Source: Candidatus Colimorpha merdihippi
GTDB taxonomy: Bacteria > Bacteroidota > Bacteroidia > Bacteroidales > P3
Assembly (NCBI GenBank): GCA_018066145.1
Contig: JAGHRY010000011.1
Span: 1 to 49,437, forward strand
Direction of reading: 5' to 3'
Length of the DNA stretch: 49,437 nt
Part shown: positions 9,217 through 18,742 of the stretch, one piece after another
Layout: each line of letters begins with the position of its first letter
How positions within the stretch are numbered: position 1 is the first letter of the stretch
Notes under the pieces: generated by a model
Database searches by the model: none
Seen by the model: only the letters and a program-made list of their open reading frames with translations
Told to the model about the DNA's origin: nothing
Made by a program: the position numbers and the translations under genes

Positions 9217-10083
9217 TTATATACTGAAGAAATGAACTACGCGGTCGATATAGGTTTTCGAAACAGGAATGACCATATCGGTTTTGGACAGTTCGATGAC
9301 CAATCCGTCTTTGTCTTTGCGTATTAGCTTCACATTGTCGACATTCACCAGATACTTGCGGTGGCAGCGGAGGATTCCCTGTTGGGCATAGGCCTCTTCA
9401 ACCTGTTTCATAGAGCTATGCAGTATGAAGCAGTCTTCTTTTTCGTCGACGACATAATGGATATTGGTATAGTTGTCGGACGCTTCGATATACAGCACAT
9501 TGCTGCGTCGTGTAGAAAAAGACAGTTTCCCCCCTTTGTCGTAGAAATTAAACGACTGTTCCCCCCGCTGTTCGGGTAGATTCTTACTCAATTGCATGGC
9601 GCGCAGAGCCTCGATTTCGTGGTTTTTCTCGCGAATAAGGAATATCATTATGGTAACGACATAAGGAAGAAAAAGAATAGCTATAATGTCGACAAATACA
9701 CGCCACAGGAGATGAAAATAGGTAACTCCTTCGTTGGCATTGATAAAATAAGCCAAGGTGGTAAGGATGGCGGTGAATACTACTATTTCAGATCCAATCC
9801 ACACCACATAAGCTGAAAATGGGATTTCGCGGTGTTTCTGTACTTGATATAATATTACTCGGCTCAACACCAATGTGACGATGCCCGTGGCTACCAAAAT
9901 AGCGACATACAACGGCATTCCCCAACGGGTCAAACTGTCTTCGGTATGGATGATTCCGATAGGCTTATATACAGTAACAAAAAAAGTGGCAAAGATGCAA
10001 ACAAATATTAAAAATTGAAAAATACTCCGCTTTTCTGTCATAAAATGCGGGGTGTGAAGCTCGGTTTTCCGTAATAAATCCAT
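9217..10083 (-). CDS. Membrane-anchored LytTR-family DNA-binding response regulator
   Basis: N-terminal hydrophobic segments; C-terminal LytTR domain (SFSTRRSNVLYIEASDNYTNIHYV...GILRCHRKYLVNVDNVKLI). Confidence 0.88.
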   Translation of the reverse strand: MDLLRKTELHTPHFMTEKRSIFQFLIFVCIFATFFVTVYKPIGIIHTEDSLTRWGMPLYVAILVATGIVTLVLSRVILYQVQKHREIPFSAYVVWIGSEIVVFTAILTTLAYFINANEGVTYFHLLWRVFVDIIAILFLPYVVTIMIFLIREKNHEIEALRAMQLSKNLPEQRGEQSFNFYDKGGKLSFSTRRSNVLYIEASDNYTNIHYVVDEKEDCFILHSSMKQVEEAYAQQGILRCHRKYLVNVDNVKLIRKDKDGLVIELSKTDMVIPVSKTYIDRVVHFFSI

Positions 10084-10170
10084 TGTTAATTTCTATATTT
10101 TCACCAAATAATTCAGATTTTCGCCCAAAATAACGCAATTTTGCCATATTTATTATACTAAATATCATAT

Positions 10171-10206
10171 TTTGGTTGTTCGCAAGAAAAAAACTTAGTT
10201 TCTTTG
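10171..10206 (+). promoter_or_regulatory. Weak candidate Bacteroidota promoter for the fab/etf cluster
   Basis: TTTG/TTG at 10171-10177 and TTTCTTTG at 10199-10206, an imperfect match to TAnnTTTG. Confidence 0.4.
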
Positions 10207-10220
10207 CAATTTGAAATAAA

Positions 10221-10236
10221 TACGCGTATACGCGTA
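10221..10236. promoter_or_regulatory. 16-bp perfect palindrome, candidate operator of the fab/etf cluster
   Basis: TACGCGTATACGCGTA equals its own reverse complement; lies just downstream of the candidate promoter. Confidence 0.55.
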
Positions 10237-10304
10237 CATTAATGTTAAAATGTCGGGGTCAAAGCCCGTATTTGCAACGACAAAAAAATACAAATATAAA
10301 CTAT

Positions 10305-11261
10305 ATGAAGATTATTGGAACAGGAAGCGCACTGCCCAGCTTGGTTGTCACCAACGACATGCTTGCCGACTTCCTTGAAACTAACGACGAATGGATTGCC
10401 AGCCGTACCGGTATCAAGGCCCGTCGTCTTCGCAGCACAGAAACATTAGTTGACTTATCCGTATCCGCAGCACGTTCAGCTTTAGAGTCTGCAAACCTCA
10501 CCCCTGATGAAATTGATTTCTGCATTGTTTCCAATGTGGCCAACAACTATGTCACTCCGGCTATGAGCTGCATCATCCAGCAGAACATCGGTAGCCATGC
10601 ACCCTGCTTCGATTTGAATGGTGCATGTGCCGGTTTCCTCGATGCTATGGAAGTGGCCGAAGCTTTGCTCAAAACCAATCGCGCAACTAACATCCTTATC
10701 GTTTGCGCTGAAGAACCTTCCCGCTTCTGCAACTGGAAGCGTCGCGAAACCTGTATCCTTTTTGCTGATGGCGCTGGTGCTGTTGTCGTAACTAAGGGCA
10801 ACGACCTGAAGGCTATCAAACTTACGACAACCCCCAACCGCGATGCTATCGTTTACCGTCGCCGCATGGAAGACGTGCCTTTCGAAGGCCCCGGCGTGGA
10901 TGTTACCGAACCTTTGTCGATGAATGGTCGCGAAGTTTTCCGCCTAGCTGTAGAATCTTCCCAACGCGACCTTCGCGCCGTAATCGAGGAGGCTAAACTT
11001 ACTCCCGATAAAATCGACCTTTACCTTCTGCATCAGGCCAACCTGCGCATCATCGACTCGATTCGCGAACACCTGAGTCAACCCGAATACAAGTTCCCCA
11101 CTAATATTCAACGTACAGGCAACATTTCCTCTGCCAGCATCCCCATCCTCATCGATGAGCTCTACAGCAGCGGAAAACTCAAAAAGGGCGACATGATTGC
11201 CCTGAGTGCATTCGGTGCAGGCTTTGTCACCGGTGCTGCCGTACTCAAATGGACTAAATAA
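10305..11261 (+). CDS. fabH: 3-oxoacyl-ACP synthase III (FabH-like)
   Basis: MKIIGTGSALPSLVVTND start; catalytic Cys in DLNGACAGFLDAM, His in LLHQANLRIID, Asn in RTGNISSASIPI. Confidence 0.92.
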   Translation: MKIIGTGSALPSLVVTNDMLADFLETNDEWIASRTGIKARRLRSTETLVDLSVSAARSALESANLTPDEIDFCIVSNVANNYVTPAMSCIIQQNIGSHAPCFDLNGACAGFLDAMEVAEALLKTNRATNILIVCAEEPSRFCNWKRRETCILFADGAGAVVVTKGNDLKAIKLTTTPNRDAIVYRRRMEDVPFEGPGVDVTEPLSMNGREVFRLAVESSQRDLRAVIEEAKLTPDKIDLYLLHQANLRIIDSIREHLSQPEYKFPTNIQRTGNISSASIPILIDELYSSGKLKKGDMIALSAFGAGFVTGAAVLKWTK

Positions 11262-11302
11262 CAATTTATCAACTAGAAACCAACAAAAACAATTCCTACA
11301 CA

Positions 11303-12535
11303 ATGAGAAGAGTAGTAATTACCGGTATGGGTTGCGTTAACCCCCTCGGCAATGATATCAACACCCTTTGGGACAACCTCCTCAAAGGTACCTGTGCAAT
11401 CGATAAGATATCGATCGTCAACCCCGAAATGACCATCAAAGTGGCTGCTGAAGTCCGCAACTTCGACCCCATTGCTTTAGGTCTCGACAAAACCGCTGTT
11501 CGCCGCAACGACCGTTATGCCCAGTTTGCCCTTATCGCTGCTAAACAGGCTATGGAAGACAGTGGACTGCAGGTGGAGAAGGACGTGGCTCCCGAACGTT
11601 TCGGCTGCGCTATCGGTTCTGGTATTGGCGGCATCCACACTTTCGTCAAAGAGCAGACCAACATCCTTAGCGAGGGTGTTCGTCGCGTTAGCCCTATGTT
11701 CATCCCCATGATGATCGGTAACATCGCTTCTGCCCAGGTGGCTATCGTTTATAACTGCCAGGGTCCCAACCTGCCTGTGGTTACCGCTTGCGCCACCGGT
11801 ACACACTCGGTAGGCGAAGCTTTCCGCATGATTAAGGACGGTTCGGCAGACGCTATGATTACCGGCGGCACCGAGGCTGCCATCACCGAGATTGCAGTAG
11901 GCGGTTTCGCCAACATGAAGGCTCTCTCTACTTCCGACGACCCCATGGCTGCATCTATCCCCTTCGACGCCCGCCGTCACGGTTTCGTCATGGGTGAAGG
12001 TGCCGGCGTGCTGGTACTGGAAGAATACGAAATGGCCAAAAAACGCGGTGCTCACATTTATGCCGAAGTAGTAGGCTACGGCAATACCTGCGACGCTCAC
12101 CACTATACTGCACCCCGTCCTGACGGCAAATGCGCAGCCCAGGCTTTGCGTTTGGCTCTCCAGGGTGCCAACTACCAGGGCGAAAACCTCTACATCAACG
12201 CCCACGGTACCTCCACTCCTTTAAACGACAAGAGCGAGACTTCGGCCATCAAGCAGGCCCTCGGCGAGGAAGCTGCCCGCCGTGCTGTCATCAGCTCCAC
12301 CAAGTCGATGATGGGCCACATGCTCGGCGCTGCCGGCGCAGTAGAACTGGTGGTATCGGCTCTCACCCTCAAGCATGGTGCTGTAGCTCCCACCATCAAC
12401 TATCGCGAACCCGACCCCGATTGCGACCTGAACTACACCCCCAATACCGCCGTCGACTTCAATGCCGAGGTGGCTATTTCCAACTCGTTCGGCTTCGGCG
12501 GACAGAATGCCTGCGTAGCCCTTCGCAAATTGTAA
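11303..12535 (+). CDS. fabF: 3-oxoacyl-ACP synthase II (FabF-like)
   Basis: VVITGMGCVNPLG; catalytic VTACATGTHSVGEA, NAHGTSTPLNDKSET, STKSMMGHMLGAAGAVE. Confidence 0.95.
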   Translation: MRRVVITGMGCVNPLGNDINTLWDNLLKGTCAIDKISIVNPEMTIKVAAEVRNFDPIALGLDKTAVRRNDRYAQFALIAAKQAMEDSGLQVEKDVAPERFGCAIGSGIGGIHTFVKEQTNILSEGVRRVSPMFIPMMIGNIASAQVAIVYNCQGPNLPVVTACATGTHSVGEAFRMIKDGSADAMITGGTEAAITEIAVGGFANMKALSTSDDPMAASIPFDARRHGFVMGEGAGVLVLEEYEMAKKRGAHIYAEVVGYGNTCDAHHYTAPRPDGKCAAQALRLALQGANYQGENLYINAHGTSTPLNDKSETSAIKQALGEEAARRAVISSTKSMMGHMLGAAGAVELVVSALTLKHGAVAPTINYREPDPDCDLNYTPNTAVDFNAEVAISNSFGFGGQNACVALRKL

Positions 12536-12555
12536 TCAAAAAAGGAACTAACAAT

Positions 12556-12975
12556 ATGAATAGAGACGAAATTAAAACTTTCCTCCCCCACCGCGAGCCT
12601 ATGCTGCTTGTGGACGATGTGGAACTGAAAGGCGAGATGGGCATTGCCCACTATCACGTTAAAGGCGATGAGTTTTTCCTGCAGGGTCACTATCCCGGAT
12701 ATCCTGTTGTGCCTGGTGTTATCTTGTGCGAAATCATGGCCCAGTCCAGCTGCGTGCTTTTGATTGACGCCCTCAAAGATACTACCCCCTTCTACAGCGG
12801 TATCGATGGCGCCCGTTTCAAACGTCAAGTGCGTCCCGGCGACACGGTTGAAATTACCAGCAAGATTGTTGAAAGCCGCTTGGGCACCTATATCGTCGAG
12901 GCAAAAGCCACCGTTGAAGGCCAGCTCTGCGTCAAGGGAAAACTGATGTTCACCCTCGTTCCCAAGAACAAATAA
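12556..12975 (+). CDS. fabZ: 3-hydroxyacyl-ACP dehydratase (FabZ-like)
   Basis: MNRDEIKTFLPHREPMLLVDDV...FLQGHYPGYPVVPGVILCEIMAQ; ATG at 12556 inside the larger listed ORF. Confidence 0.9.
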   Translation: MNRDEIKTFLPHREPMLLVDDVELKGEMGIAHYHVKGDEFFLQGHYPGYPVVPGVILCEIMAQSSCVLLIDALKDTTPFYSGIDGARFKRQVRPGDTVEITSKIVESRLGTYIVEAKATVEGQLCVKGKLMFTLVPKNK

Positions 12976-13008
12976 TATATTATTGATTCATTATATTTAT
13001 ATTATATC

Positions 13009-13755
13009 ATGAAACTTTTAGAAAACAAAATAGCTCTTATCACCGGTGCCAGCCGCGGCATCGGTCGCGCCACTGCCCTGATGTTGGCTGACAATGGTGC
13101 TGACGTATTGTTCACCGATTTCCGTGAAGACGAGAACTCCCAGTCGCTCGTAGCCGAGCTGACCGCTAAGGGCGTTCGCACTGAGTTCTTTGCCGCCGAC
13201 GCTTCCAACCACGAGCGCACCTTGGAAATTGCCAAGACCGTTCAGGAGAAGTATGGTCGCCTCGATATTTTGATCAACAACGCAGGTATTACCCGCGACA
13301 ACCTGCTGCTCCGCATGTCGGAAGCTGATTGGGATTTGGTTATCAACTGCAACCTCAAGTCGGTGTTCAACTACTGCAAGGCTTTCACTCCCATGATGCT
13401 CAAACAACGCAGCGGTTCCATCATCAATATCAGCTCTATCGTAGGTATCAACGGCAATGCCGGCCAGTGCAACTACAGCTCCACTAAAGCTGGTATCATC
13501 GGTTTCACCCGTTCTTTGGCAAAAGAGCTCGGCTCCCGCAGCGTACGCGTAAACGCTATCGCTCCCGGTTTTATTGAGACTCCCATGACCAAACAGCTTG
13601 GCGAGGCTGCCCTCAATGAGTGGCTGAAAGCTATCCCCATGCGTCGTCCCGGCCAGCCCGACGATATCGCACGTACTGCCGTTTACCTTGCCTCTGAGCT
13701 CTCCACCTATATCACTGGTCAGGTGCTCCGTTGCGATGGCGGTCTCTCTCTGTAA
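13009..13755 (+). CDS. fabG: 3-oxoacyl-ACP reductase (FabG-like SDR)
   Basis: ITGASRGIGRATA, INNAGITRDNLLLRM, YSSTKAGIIGFTRSLAKEL, VNAIAPGFIETPM. Confidence 0.93.
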   Translation: MKLLENKIALITGASRGIGRATALMLADNGADVLFTDFREDENSQSLVAELTAKGVRTEFFAADASNHERTLEIAKTVQEKYGRLDILINNAGITRDNLLLRMSEADWDLVINCNLKSVFNYCKAFTPMMLKQRSGSIINISSIVGINGNAGQCNYSSTKAGIIGFTRSLAKELGSRSVRVNAIAPGFIETPMTKQLGEAALNEWLKAIPMRRPGQPDDIARTAVYLASELSTYITGQVLRCDGGLSL

Positions 13756-13793
13756 TTAACTTCATTGTGAACAAAACCCTTATTACATAATAT

Positions 13794-14597
13794 ATGAAAG
13801 GTTTGAAAATTGTTGTTCTTGCTAAGCAGGTTCCCGACACGCACAATGTCGGTGCTAACGCAATGAACGCCGACGGCACCGTTAACCGTGCCGCACTTCC
13901 TACCGTCTTCAATCCCGAGGACCTGAATGCTCTCGAGATGGCTCTCCAAGTAAAAGACCGCATTCCCGGCACCCACGTCACCGTTGTTACCATGGGTCTG
14001 CCCAAGGCTTCCACTATCATCTCCGATTCTATCTCTCGTGGTGCTGATGACGGCTTTGTACTGAGCGATCCCCGCCTGGGTGGCGCCGATACCCTTGCCA
14101 CTTCGTATGCGCTGTCTTGCGCTGTTGACATGGTAGGCGATGTCGACCTCATTTTTGGCGGCCGCCAAGCTATTGATGGCGATACTGCACAGGTAGGTCC
14201 CCAGGTGGCTGAAAAGCTGGATATCCCCCAGATTACTTACGCTGAGACCTTGGTGAATGTAGATGAAAAGAGCATCGAAGTTGTCCGCCGTTTGGCTGAT
14301 GGTATCGAGCAGGTTCGCGCCAACTTCCCCTGCGTGGTTACAGTTACCGGCACTGCTCAGCCCTGCCGCTACCCTCACGCCCATCGCCTGATCAAGTTTG
14401 ATGGTGCCCCCGTTGCTACCCGCAACGCCGACGACATCAAGCCCGACCTCGAGCGCATCGGTAAAAAAGGTTCTCCCACCAAAGTAAAGAAAATCCAGAA
14501 TGTTGTGCTTGCCCACAAAGAAAGCCAGCAGGTGGCTCCCACCACCGAAGCTTTGAGCGAACTTATGGGTACCCTCATTGCAGAGCACATCATCTAG
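13794..14597 (+). CDS. etfB: Electron transfer flavoprotein beta subunit
   Basis: MKGLKIVVLAKQVPDT..., FNPEDLNALEMAL, FGGRQAIDGDTAQVGPQVAEKL. Confidence 0.93.
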   Translation: MKGLKIVVLAKQVPDTHNVGANAMNADGTVNRAALPTVFNPEDLNALEMALQVKDRIPGTHVTVVTMGLPKASTIISDSISRGADDGFVLSDPRLGGADTLATSYALSCAVDMVGDVDLIFGGRQAIDGDTAQVGPQVAEKLDIPQITYAETLVNVDEKSIEVVRRLADGIEQVRANFPCVVTVTGTAQPCRYPHAHRLIKFDGAPVATRNADDIKPDLERIGKKGSPTKVKKIQNVVLAHKESQQVAPTTEALSELMGTLIAEHII

Positions 14598-14666
14598 CAT
14601 ACCAGTATTCAGAATCAACTCTAACGTTCACTCCGTTATGATTGATTCCCAATAAAAAGAAACTAT

Positions 14667-15689
14667 ATGAACAACGTATTAGTATATTGCGAACTGACTG
14701 AAAACAACCACATCGCCGATATCAGCTTGGAACTTTGCACCAAAGGTCGCCAGCTGGCTACCGAGATGAATGGCCGCCTGCAAGCCGTTGTGGCAGGCTC
14801 CAATGTCCAGCATGCCGCTGCTGAGCTCTATCCTTATGGCGTTGACGAGGTTTTCATCGCCGACGATACCCGCCTCGCACCTTATCGTACCCTCCCTCAC
14901 TTTGAGGTAGTACTGAAAGTGGTTAACGAGCAACAACCCGATGTGATGCTGTTTGGCGCCACCACCGTGGGTCGTGACCTTGCACCCCGCGTTTCTTCCC
15001 GCCTCCGTTGCGGTCTTACTGCAGACTGCACAGCTTTGGAACTGGGTGACCATACCGACACTCTCACCGGTAAAGAATATAAAGGAATCCTCCACCAGAT
15101 TCGTCCCGCTTTTGGCGGCAACATCGTAGCCACCATCATCACCCCCGAACACAAGCCCCAGATGGCTACTGTTCGTGAGGGCGTTATGCGCAAAGAGGTT
15201 TTAGATGCCAATTACAAAGGTACTGCTACCAATGTAGATATCGCTGGCTGTCTGGATGCCGCTGACAAGGCTGTAACCATCATTCGTCGCGAAATCGTTG
15301 AGAAGAGCATCAACATCAAGGGCGCTTCCATCATCGTTGCCGGTGGCTATGGCGTAGGCAGTAAAGAGAATTTCAAGATGCTGCACGACCTCGCACACCT
15401 TATTGGCGGCGAAGTAGGCGCAACTCGCGCTGCTGTGGATGCCGGATTCTGCGAACCCGAACGCCAGATTGGCCAAACGGGCGTTACCGTTCGTCCCCGC
15501 CTGTATATCGCCTGCGGTATTTCTGGAGCAGTTCAGCACCGCGCCGGTATGGACCAGTCGTCAAAAATCATCTCCATCAACACCGACCCCAACGCACCTA
15601 TCAATGCTATCGCCGACTACACCATCATTGGCGATGTATGCGCTGTACTGCCCATGATGATGGATTGTTATTCCAATAATCTGAAATAG
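14667..15689 (+). CDS. etfA: Electron transfer flavoprotein alpha subunit
   Basis: FAD-domain motifs GGEVGATRAAVDAGF, QIGQTGVTVRPRLYIACGISGAVQHRAGM, IISINTDPNAPINAIADYTIIGD. Confidence 0.95.
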   Translation: MNNVLVYCELTENNHIADISLELCTKGRQLATEMNGRLQAVVAGSNVQHAAAELYPYGVDEVFIADDTRLAPYRTLPHFEVVLKVVNEQQPDVMLFGATTVGRDLAPRVSSRLRCGLTADCTALELGDHTDTLTGKEYKGILHQIRPAFGGNIVATIITPEHKPQMATVREGVMRKEVLDANYKGTATNVDIAGCLDAADKAVTIIRREIVEKSINIKGASIIVAGGYGVGSKENFKMLHDLAHLIGGEVGATRAAVDAGFCEPERQIGQTGVTVRPRLYIACGISGAVQHRAGMDQSSKIISINTDPNAPINAIADYTIIGDVCAVLPMMMDCYSNNLK

Positions 15690-15691
15690 TT

Positions 15692-17275
15692 ATGAATTTT
15701 TACACAGATAATCCCAGCCTTTCTTTCTATCTGCATCACGCCGACATGGCTCATGTAGCCGATGTTCGTGAGCAAGGTTTTACCAAAACCGCCGAAGGCG
15801 GCCCCGCTGATGCCGAAACCGCTATCCGCCAGTATGATATGGTGCTCAACCTTTTGGGCGATATCTGCGGCGATGTGATCGCTCCCAACGCTGCCGAAGT
15901 GGACATCCAGGGTCCTCACCTGGTTGACGGCCGCATCGAGTATGCCCCCGGCACCCGTCAGAACTTAGACGCACTTATCCAGTCTGGTCTTTTCGGAATG
16001 ACCCTCGAGCGCAAATACAACGGCATGAACATGCCCCGCGTGGTGGCTGTTATGGCTGCCGAGATGATTGCTCGCGCCGATGTAGGCTTTGCTACCATTT
16101 GGGGTCTGCAAGACTGCGCCGACACCATTCAGGAGTTTGCTTCAGAGGAGTTGAAGGACAAATATCTCCCCCGCATCTATGAGGGCGCTACCTGCTCTAT
16201 GGACCTTACCGAGCCTGATGCTGGTTCCGACCTTCAGAGTGTTCGCTTGATGGCTACTTTCGATGAGGCCAACAACTGCTGGCGTTTGAATGGTGTAAAG
16301 CGTTTCATCACCAATGGTGATGCTGACATTCACCTCGTGCTTGCCCGCAGTGAGGAAGGCACTACCGACGGCCGCGGACTCTCTTATTTCGTTTTCGATA
16401 AAGCCGATGGCGGCATGACCGTTCGTCGTATCGAGAACAAGATGGGTATCAAGGGATCACCCACTGCAGAACTCGTGTTCCGCAATGCTCCTGCCCAGCT
16501 GGTAGGTAACCGCCGCATGGGTTTGATTAAATATGTGATGTCGCTGATGAACGGCGCTCGCCTCGGTGTAGGTGCCCAGTCCATCGGTCTGTGCGAAGCC
16601 GCTCTCCGCGAAGCCGAGGTTTATGCCGAATCTCGCGAACAGTTCGGCCACGCTATTGGACAGTTTGTTGCAGTTCAGGACCTCATTTCAGCCATCCGCG
16701 CTCGTACTGAAGGTGCCCGCACCCTGATGTATGAGACTGCTCGCTGGGTCGACCTCGCTGGTACTTCCAAGCAGGCAGCCCGCACTGCCGACATTCTCAC
16801 TCCCCTTGTGAAAATGACCGCTTCGGAGTTTGCCAATCGTTGTGCCTACGATTGTATTCAGGTTCATGGTGGGTCCGGTTTTATGAAGGAATATCCCTGC
16901 GAACGTCTCTATCGCGATGCTCGCATCCTCACCATCTATGAGGGCACCAGCCAGCTCCAGGTTGTAGCTGCCATCAAGGGTATTGCCAGCGGCGCTTATG
17001 TCAATCTTATTGCTGACTACGATGCCAAGGCTGCCGAGCTCAACCTCGATGGTGAATTGGCAGAATGCTTGGCACAGTTGCGTGCTCGTGCTGCCGAATA
17101 TGAGGCTCTGCATGCCAAAGCTACTGCTAATGGCACCACTGATCCCCTGTTCGACCACATGGCCCGCAAACTTACCGAGCACATCGCTACCACTATCATG
17201 GGATATCTCCTGCTCCTCGATAGCGCTCGCGATCCCCGCTATACTGCTTCTCTTAAATGGCATCTCGAACAATAA
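15692..17275 (+). CDS. Acyl-CoA dehydrogenase
   Basis: DLTEPDAGSDLQSVR, KRFITNGDADI, ESREQFGHAIGQFVAVQ, IQVHGGSGFMKEYPCERLYRDARILTIYEGTSQLQ. Confidence 0.93.
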   Translation: MNFYTDNPSLSFYLHHADMAHVADVREQGFTKTAEGGPADAETAIRQYDMVLNLLGDICGDVIAPNAAEVDIQGPHLVDGRIEYAPGTRQNLDALIQSGLFGMTLERKYNGMNMPRVVAVMAAEMIARADVGFATIWGLQDCADTIQEFASEELKDKYLPRIYEGATCSMDLTEPDAGSDLQSVRLMATFDEANNCWRLNGVKRFITNGDADIHLVLARSEEGTTDGRGLSYFVFDKADGGMTVRRIENKMGIKGSPTAELVFRNAPAQLVGNRRMGLIKYVMSLMNGARLGVGAQSIGLCEAALREAEVYAESREQFGHAIGQFVAVQDLISAIRARTEGARTLMYETARWVDLAGTSKQAARTADILTPLVKMTASEFANRCAYDCIQVHGGSGFMKEYPCERLYRDARILTIYEGTSQLQVVAAIKGIASGAYVNLIADYDAKAAELNLDGELAECLAQLRARAAEYEALHAKATANGTTDPLFDHMARKLTEHIATTIMGYLLLLDSARDPRYTASLKWHLEQ

Positions 17276-17300
17276 TAGTTTCGAGTCCAACATAATTGAA

Positions 17301-17336
17301 AAAGAGCTTTGCCATAAGGCAGAGCTCTTTTTATTG
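17301..17336 (+). terminator. Rho-independent terminator of the fab-etf-acd cluster
   Basis: AAAGAGCTttGCC-ATAA-GGCagAGCTCTTTTTATT. Confidence 0.85.
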
Positions 17337-17378
17337 TATATGAAGAATCGACTTAATCAACTCTTTTTATGCTCATAA

Positions 17379-17420
17379 ACCTTAACGTTAACTGAGAGGT
17401 GGTCCTGTTAACGTTAAGGT
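17379..17420. repeat. 14-bp perfect inverted repeat (ACCTTAACGTTAAC / GTTAACGTTAAGGT), 14-bp spacer
   Basis: Direct reading; no flanking T-run. Confidence 0.85.
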
Positions 17421-17430
17421 CAAAGTTGTA

Positions 17431-18741
17431 TTAGAAGGAAAACTCCATTCCGTATGTGTGGACTTTGGGCAGGCCGGTGCTGCGGCGATACTCAGGCAGG
17501 AGGTTGAAGTAGAAGCGCATGGATCGAAGAAAGGCGAAGGCTAAGGAATTCATACTGAAGCTTGCCTCAAGTTTGAAGGGGTTGCGGTAGTTGCTTTTTT
17601 GTCGCTCTTGGCTTAGGTGGCTCGTATTGGGATCGGCATAGAATTCTTTTATTGCATAATCCTTTATTAAGTTCACTCCGGCAAAGAGGTCGAGACTCAG
17701 GGATGTTTGGGTTGATGATTCAATCGTCCAAAAGAGTTGAACGGGGATGCCCAGATAGGGGCGGCTTTCCACGATGCGCGAGGGGGTGTTGGAGGGTGGT
17801 GCTATCTGAAGGAGTCCATTCTCATCCGCGGTCACTTGGTTGAACAGAGGGCTTATACTCATATCGTATCTTAAACCCGTGGACAACATCCACTTGGGTG
17901 CAAGTAGGAATCGAGTGGAAAGATCATACCGCAAGCCATACTGAGCATCATCTGATAATTTGTATGGGCTTGCTCCCGGCAGACTTGAGTGGTTGAAACG
18001 ATTGTACCAAGTTATTCTGAAGTGTAATTGGCGGGCCCAAATATTCTTGTCTCTGTCGTCCACATAGATTTTGCGCAGTGTGTCGGCATCACATAAGAAA
18101 GCGTTGTGGCGTAGGCGTACTACTCGGGTGCTGTCGGGGAAGGTGTAGCAATCGCCATGGTTTGAGTAGAGTGTCACGTTGAGTTCCTTCTGCATGTAGT
18201 TTTTGATATCGATTCGGCTAGTCCCTCGGCAATCTAATGAGATAGTGTCTCCTTCCAGAGTGTTGACAATCAAGTCGGCCATTTTGATTGCTACATCGCA
18301 TTCGCCTTCACCATGCAGTGTGTCGACTACTAGTCTTGCATCCTGATTGAGTTCCAATGTCTTTTCGCCTATTGTGAGGTTTTGGGCATAGGCGGTGGCA
18401 CGATTGTTGAGAGTCAGGTACTTTTTGGCAAAATTTGAGTGAATTATGACCTCTTGCCCCTCCATGTGAAGGGGGGCACGCTTGAGGATCAGGTCGTGCT
18501 TCCTGGCATTGTAGTCGAAGATACTGTCGGGGATTTGGCTGTAGGTTGCTGGTTGCGGCATGACGAACGACACCAGGGTGGAATCGTCGGTGCGGGGCAC
18601 TAGGGTTACTTTCCAGCCAGGATTGATGTAGATTCCTACCACCTTGCCTTCAATGGGTTGGGTATAGATGACTGTGTTTTGTGCTGTTGCCGTAGCGGTG
18701 AGCATCAGCAGGGCGATAATGAGTGAGAAGAGGTATTTCAT
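17431..18741 (-). CDS. Outer-membrane beta-barrel protein with N-terminal GIN/adhesin-like beta region
   Basis: Signal peptide MKYLFSLIIALLMLTATATAQ; beta-rich repeats; C-terminal barrel ending in aromatic YGMEFSF. Confidence 0.7.
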   Translation of the reverse strand: MKYLFSLIIALLMLTATATAQNTVIYTQPIEGKVVGIYINPGWKVTLVPRTDDSTLVSFVMPQPATYSQIPDSIFDYNARKHDLILKRAPLHMEGQEVIIHSNFAKKYLTLNNRATAYAQNLTIGEKTLELNQDARLVVDTLHGEGECDVAIKMADLIVNTLEGDTISLDCRGTSRIDIKNYMQKELNVTLYSNHGDCYTFPDSTRVVRLRHNAFLCDADTLRKIYVDDRDKNIWARQLHFRITWYNRFNHSSLPGASPYKLSDDAQYGLRYDLSTRFLLAPKWMLSTGLRYDMSISPLFNQVTADENGLLQIAPPSNTPSRIVESRPYLGIPVQLFWTIESSTQTSLSLDLFAGVNLIKDYAIKEFYADPNTSHLSQERQKSNYRNPFKLEASFSMNSLAFAFLRSMRFYFNLLPEYRRSTGLPKVHTYGMEFSF

Positions 18742-18742
18742 G

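Noticed and set aside
11477-12205. 242-aa minus-strand ORF opposite fabF
   Set aside because: Antisense artefact of a highly codon-biased gene; fabF motifs are complete on the plus strand.
12130-12555. N-terminal part of the 281-aa ORF at 12130-12975
   Set aside because: Overlaps fabF out of frame. The true FabZ-like CDS starts at ATG 12556.
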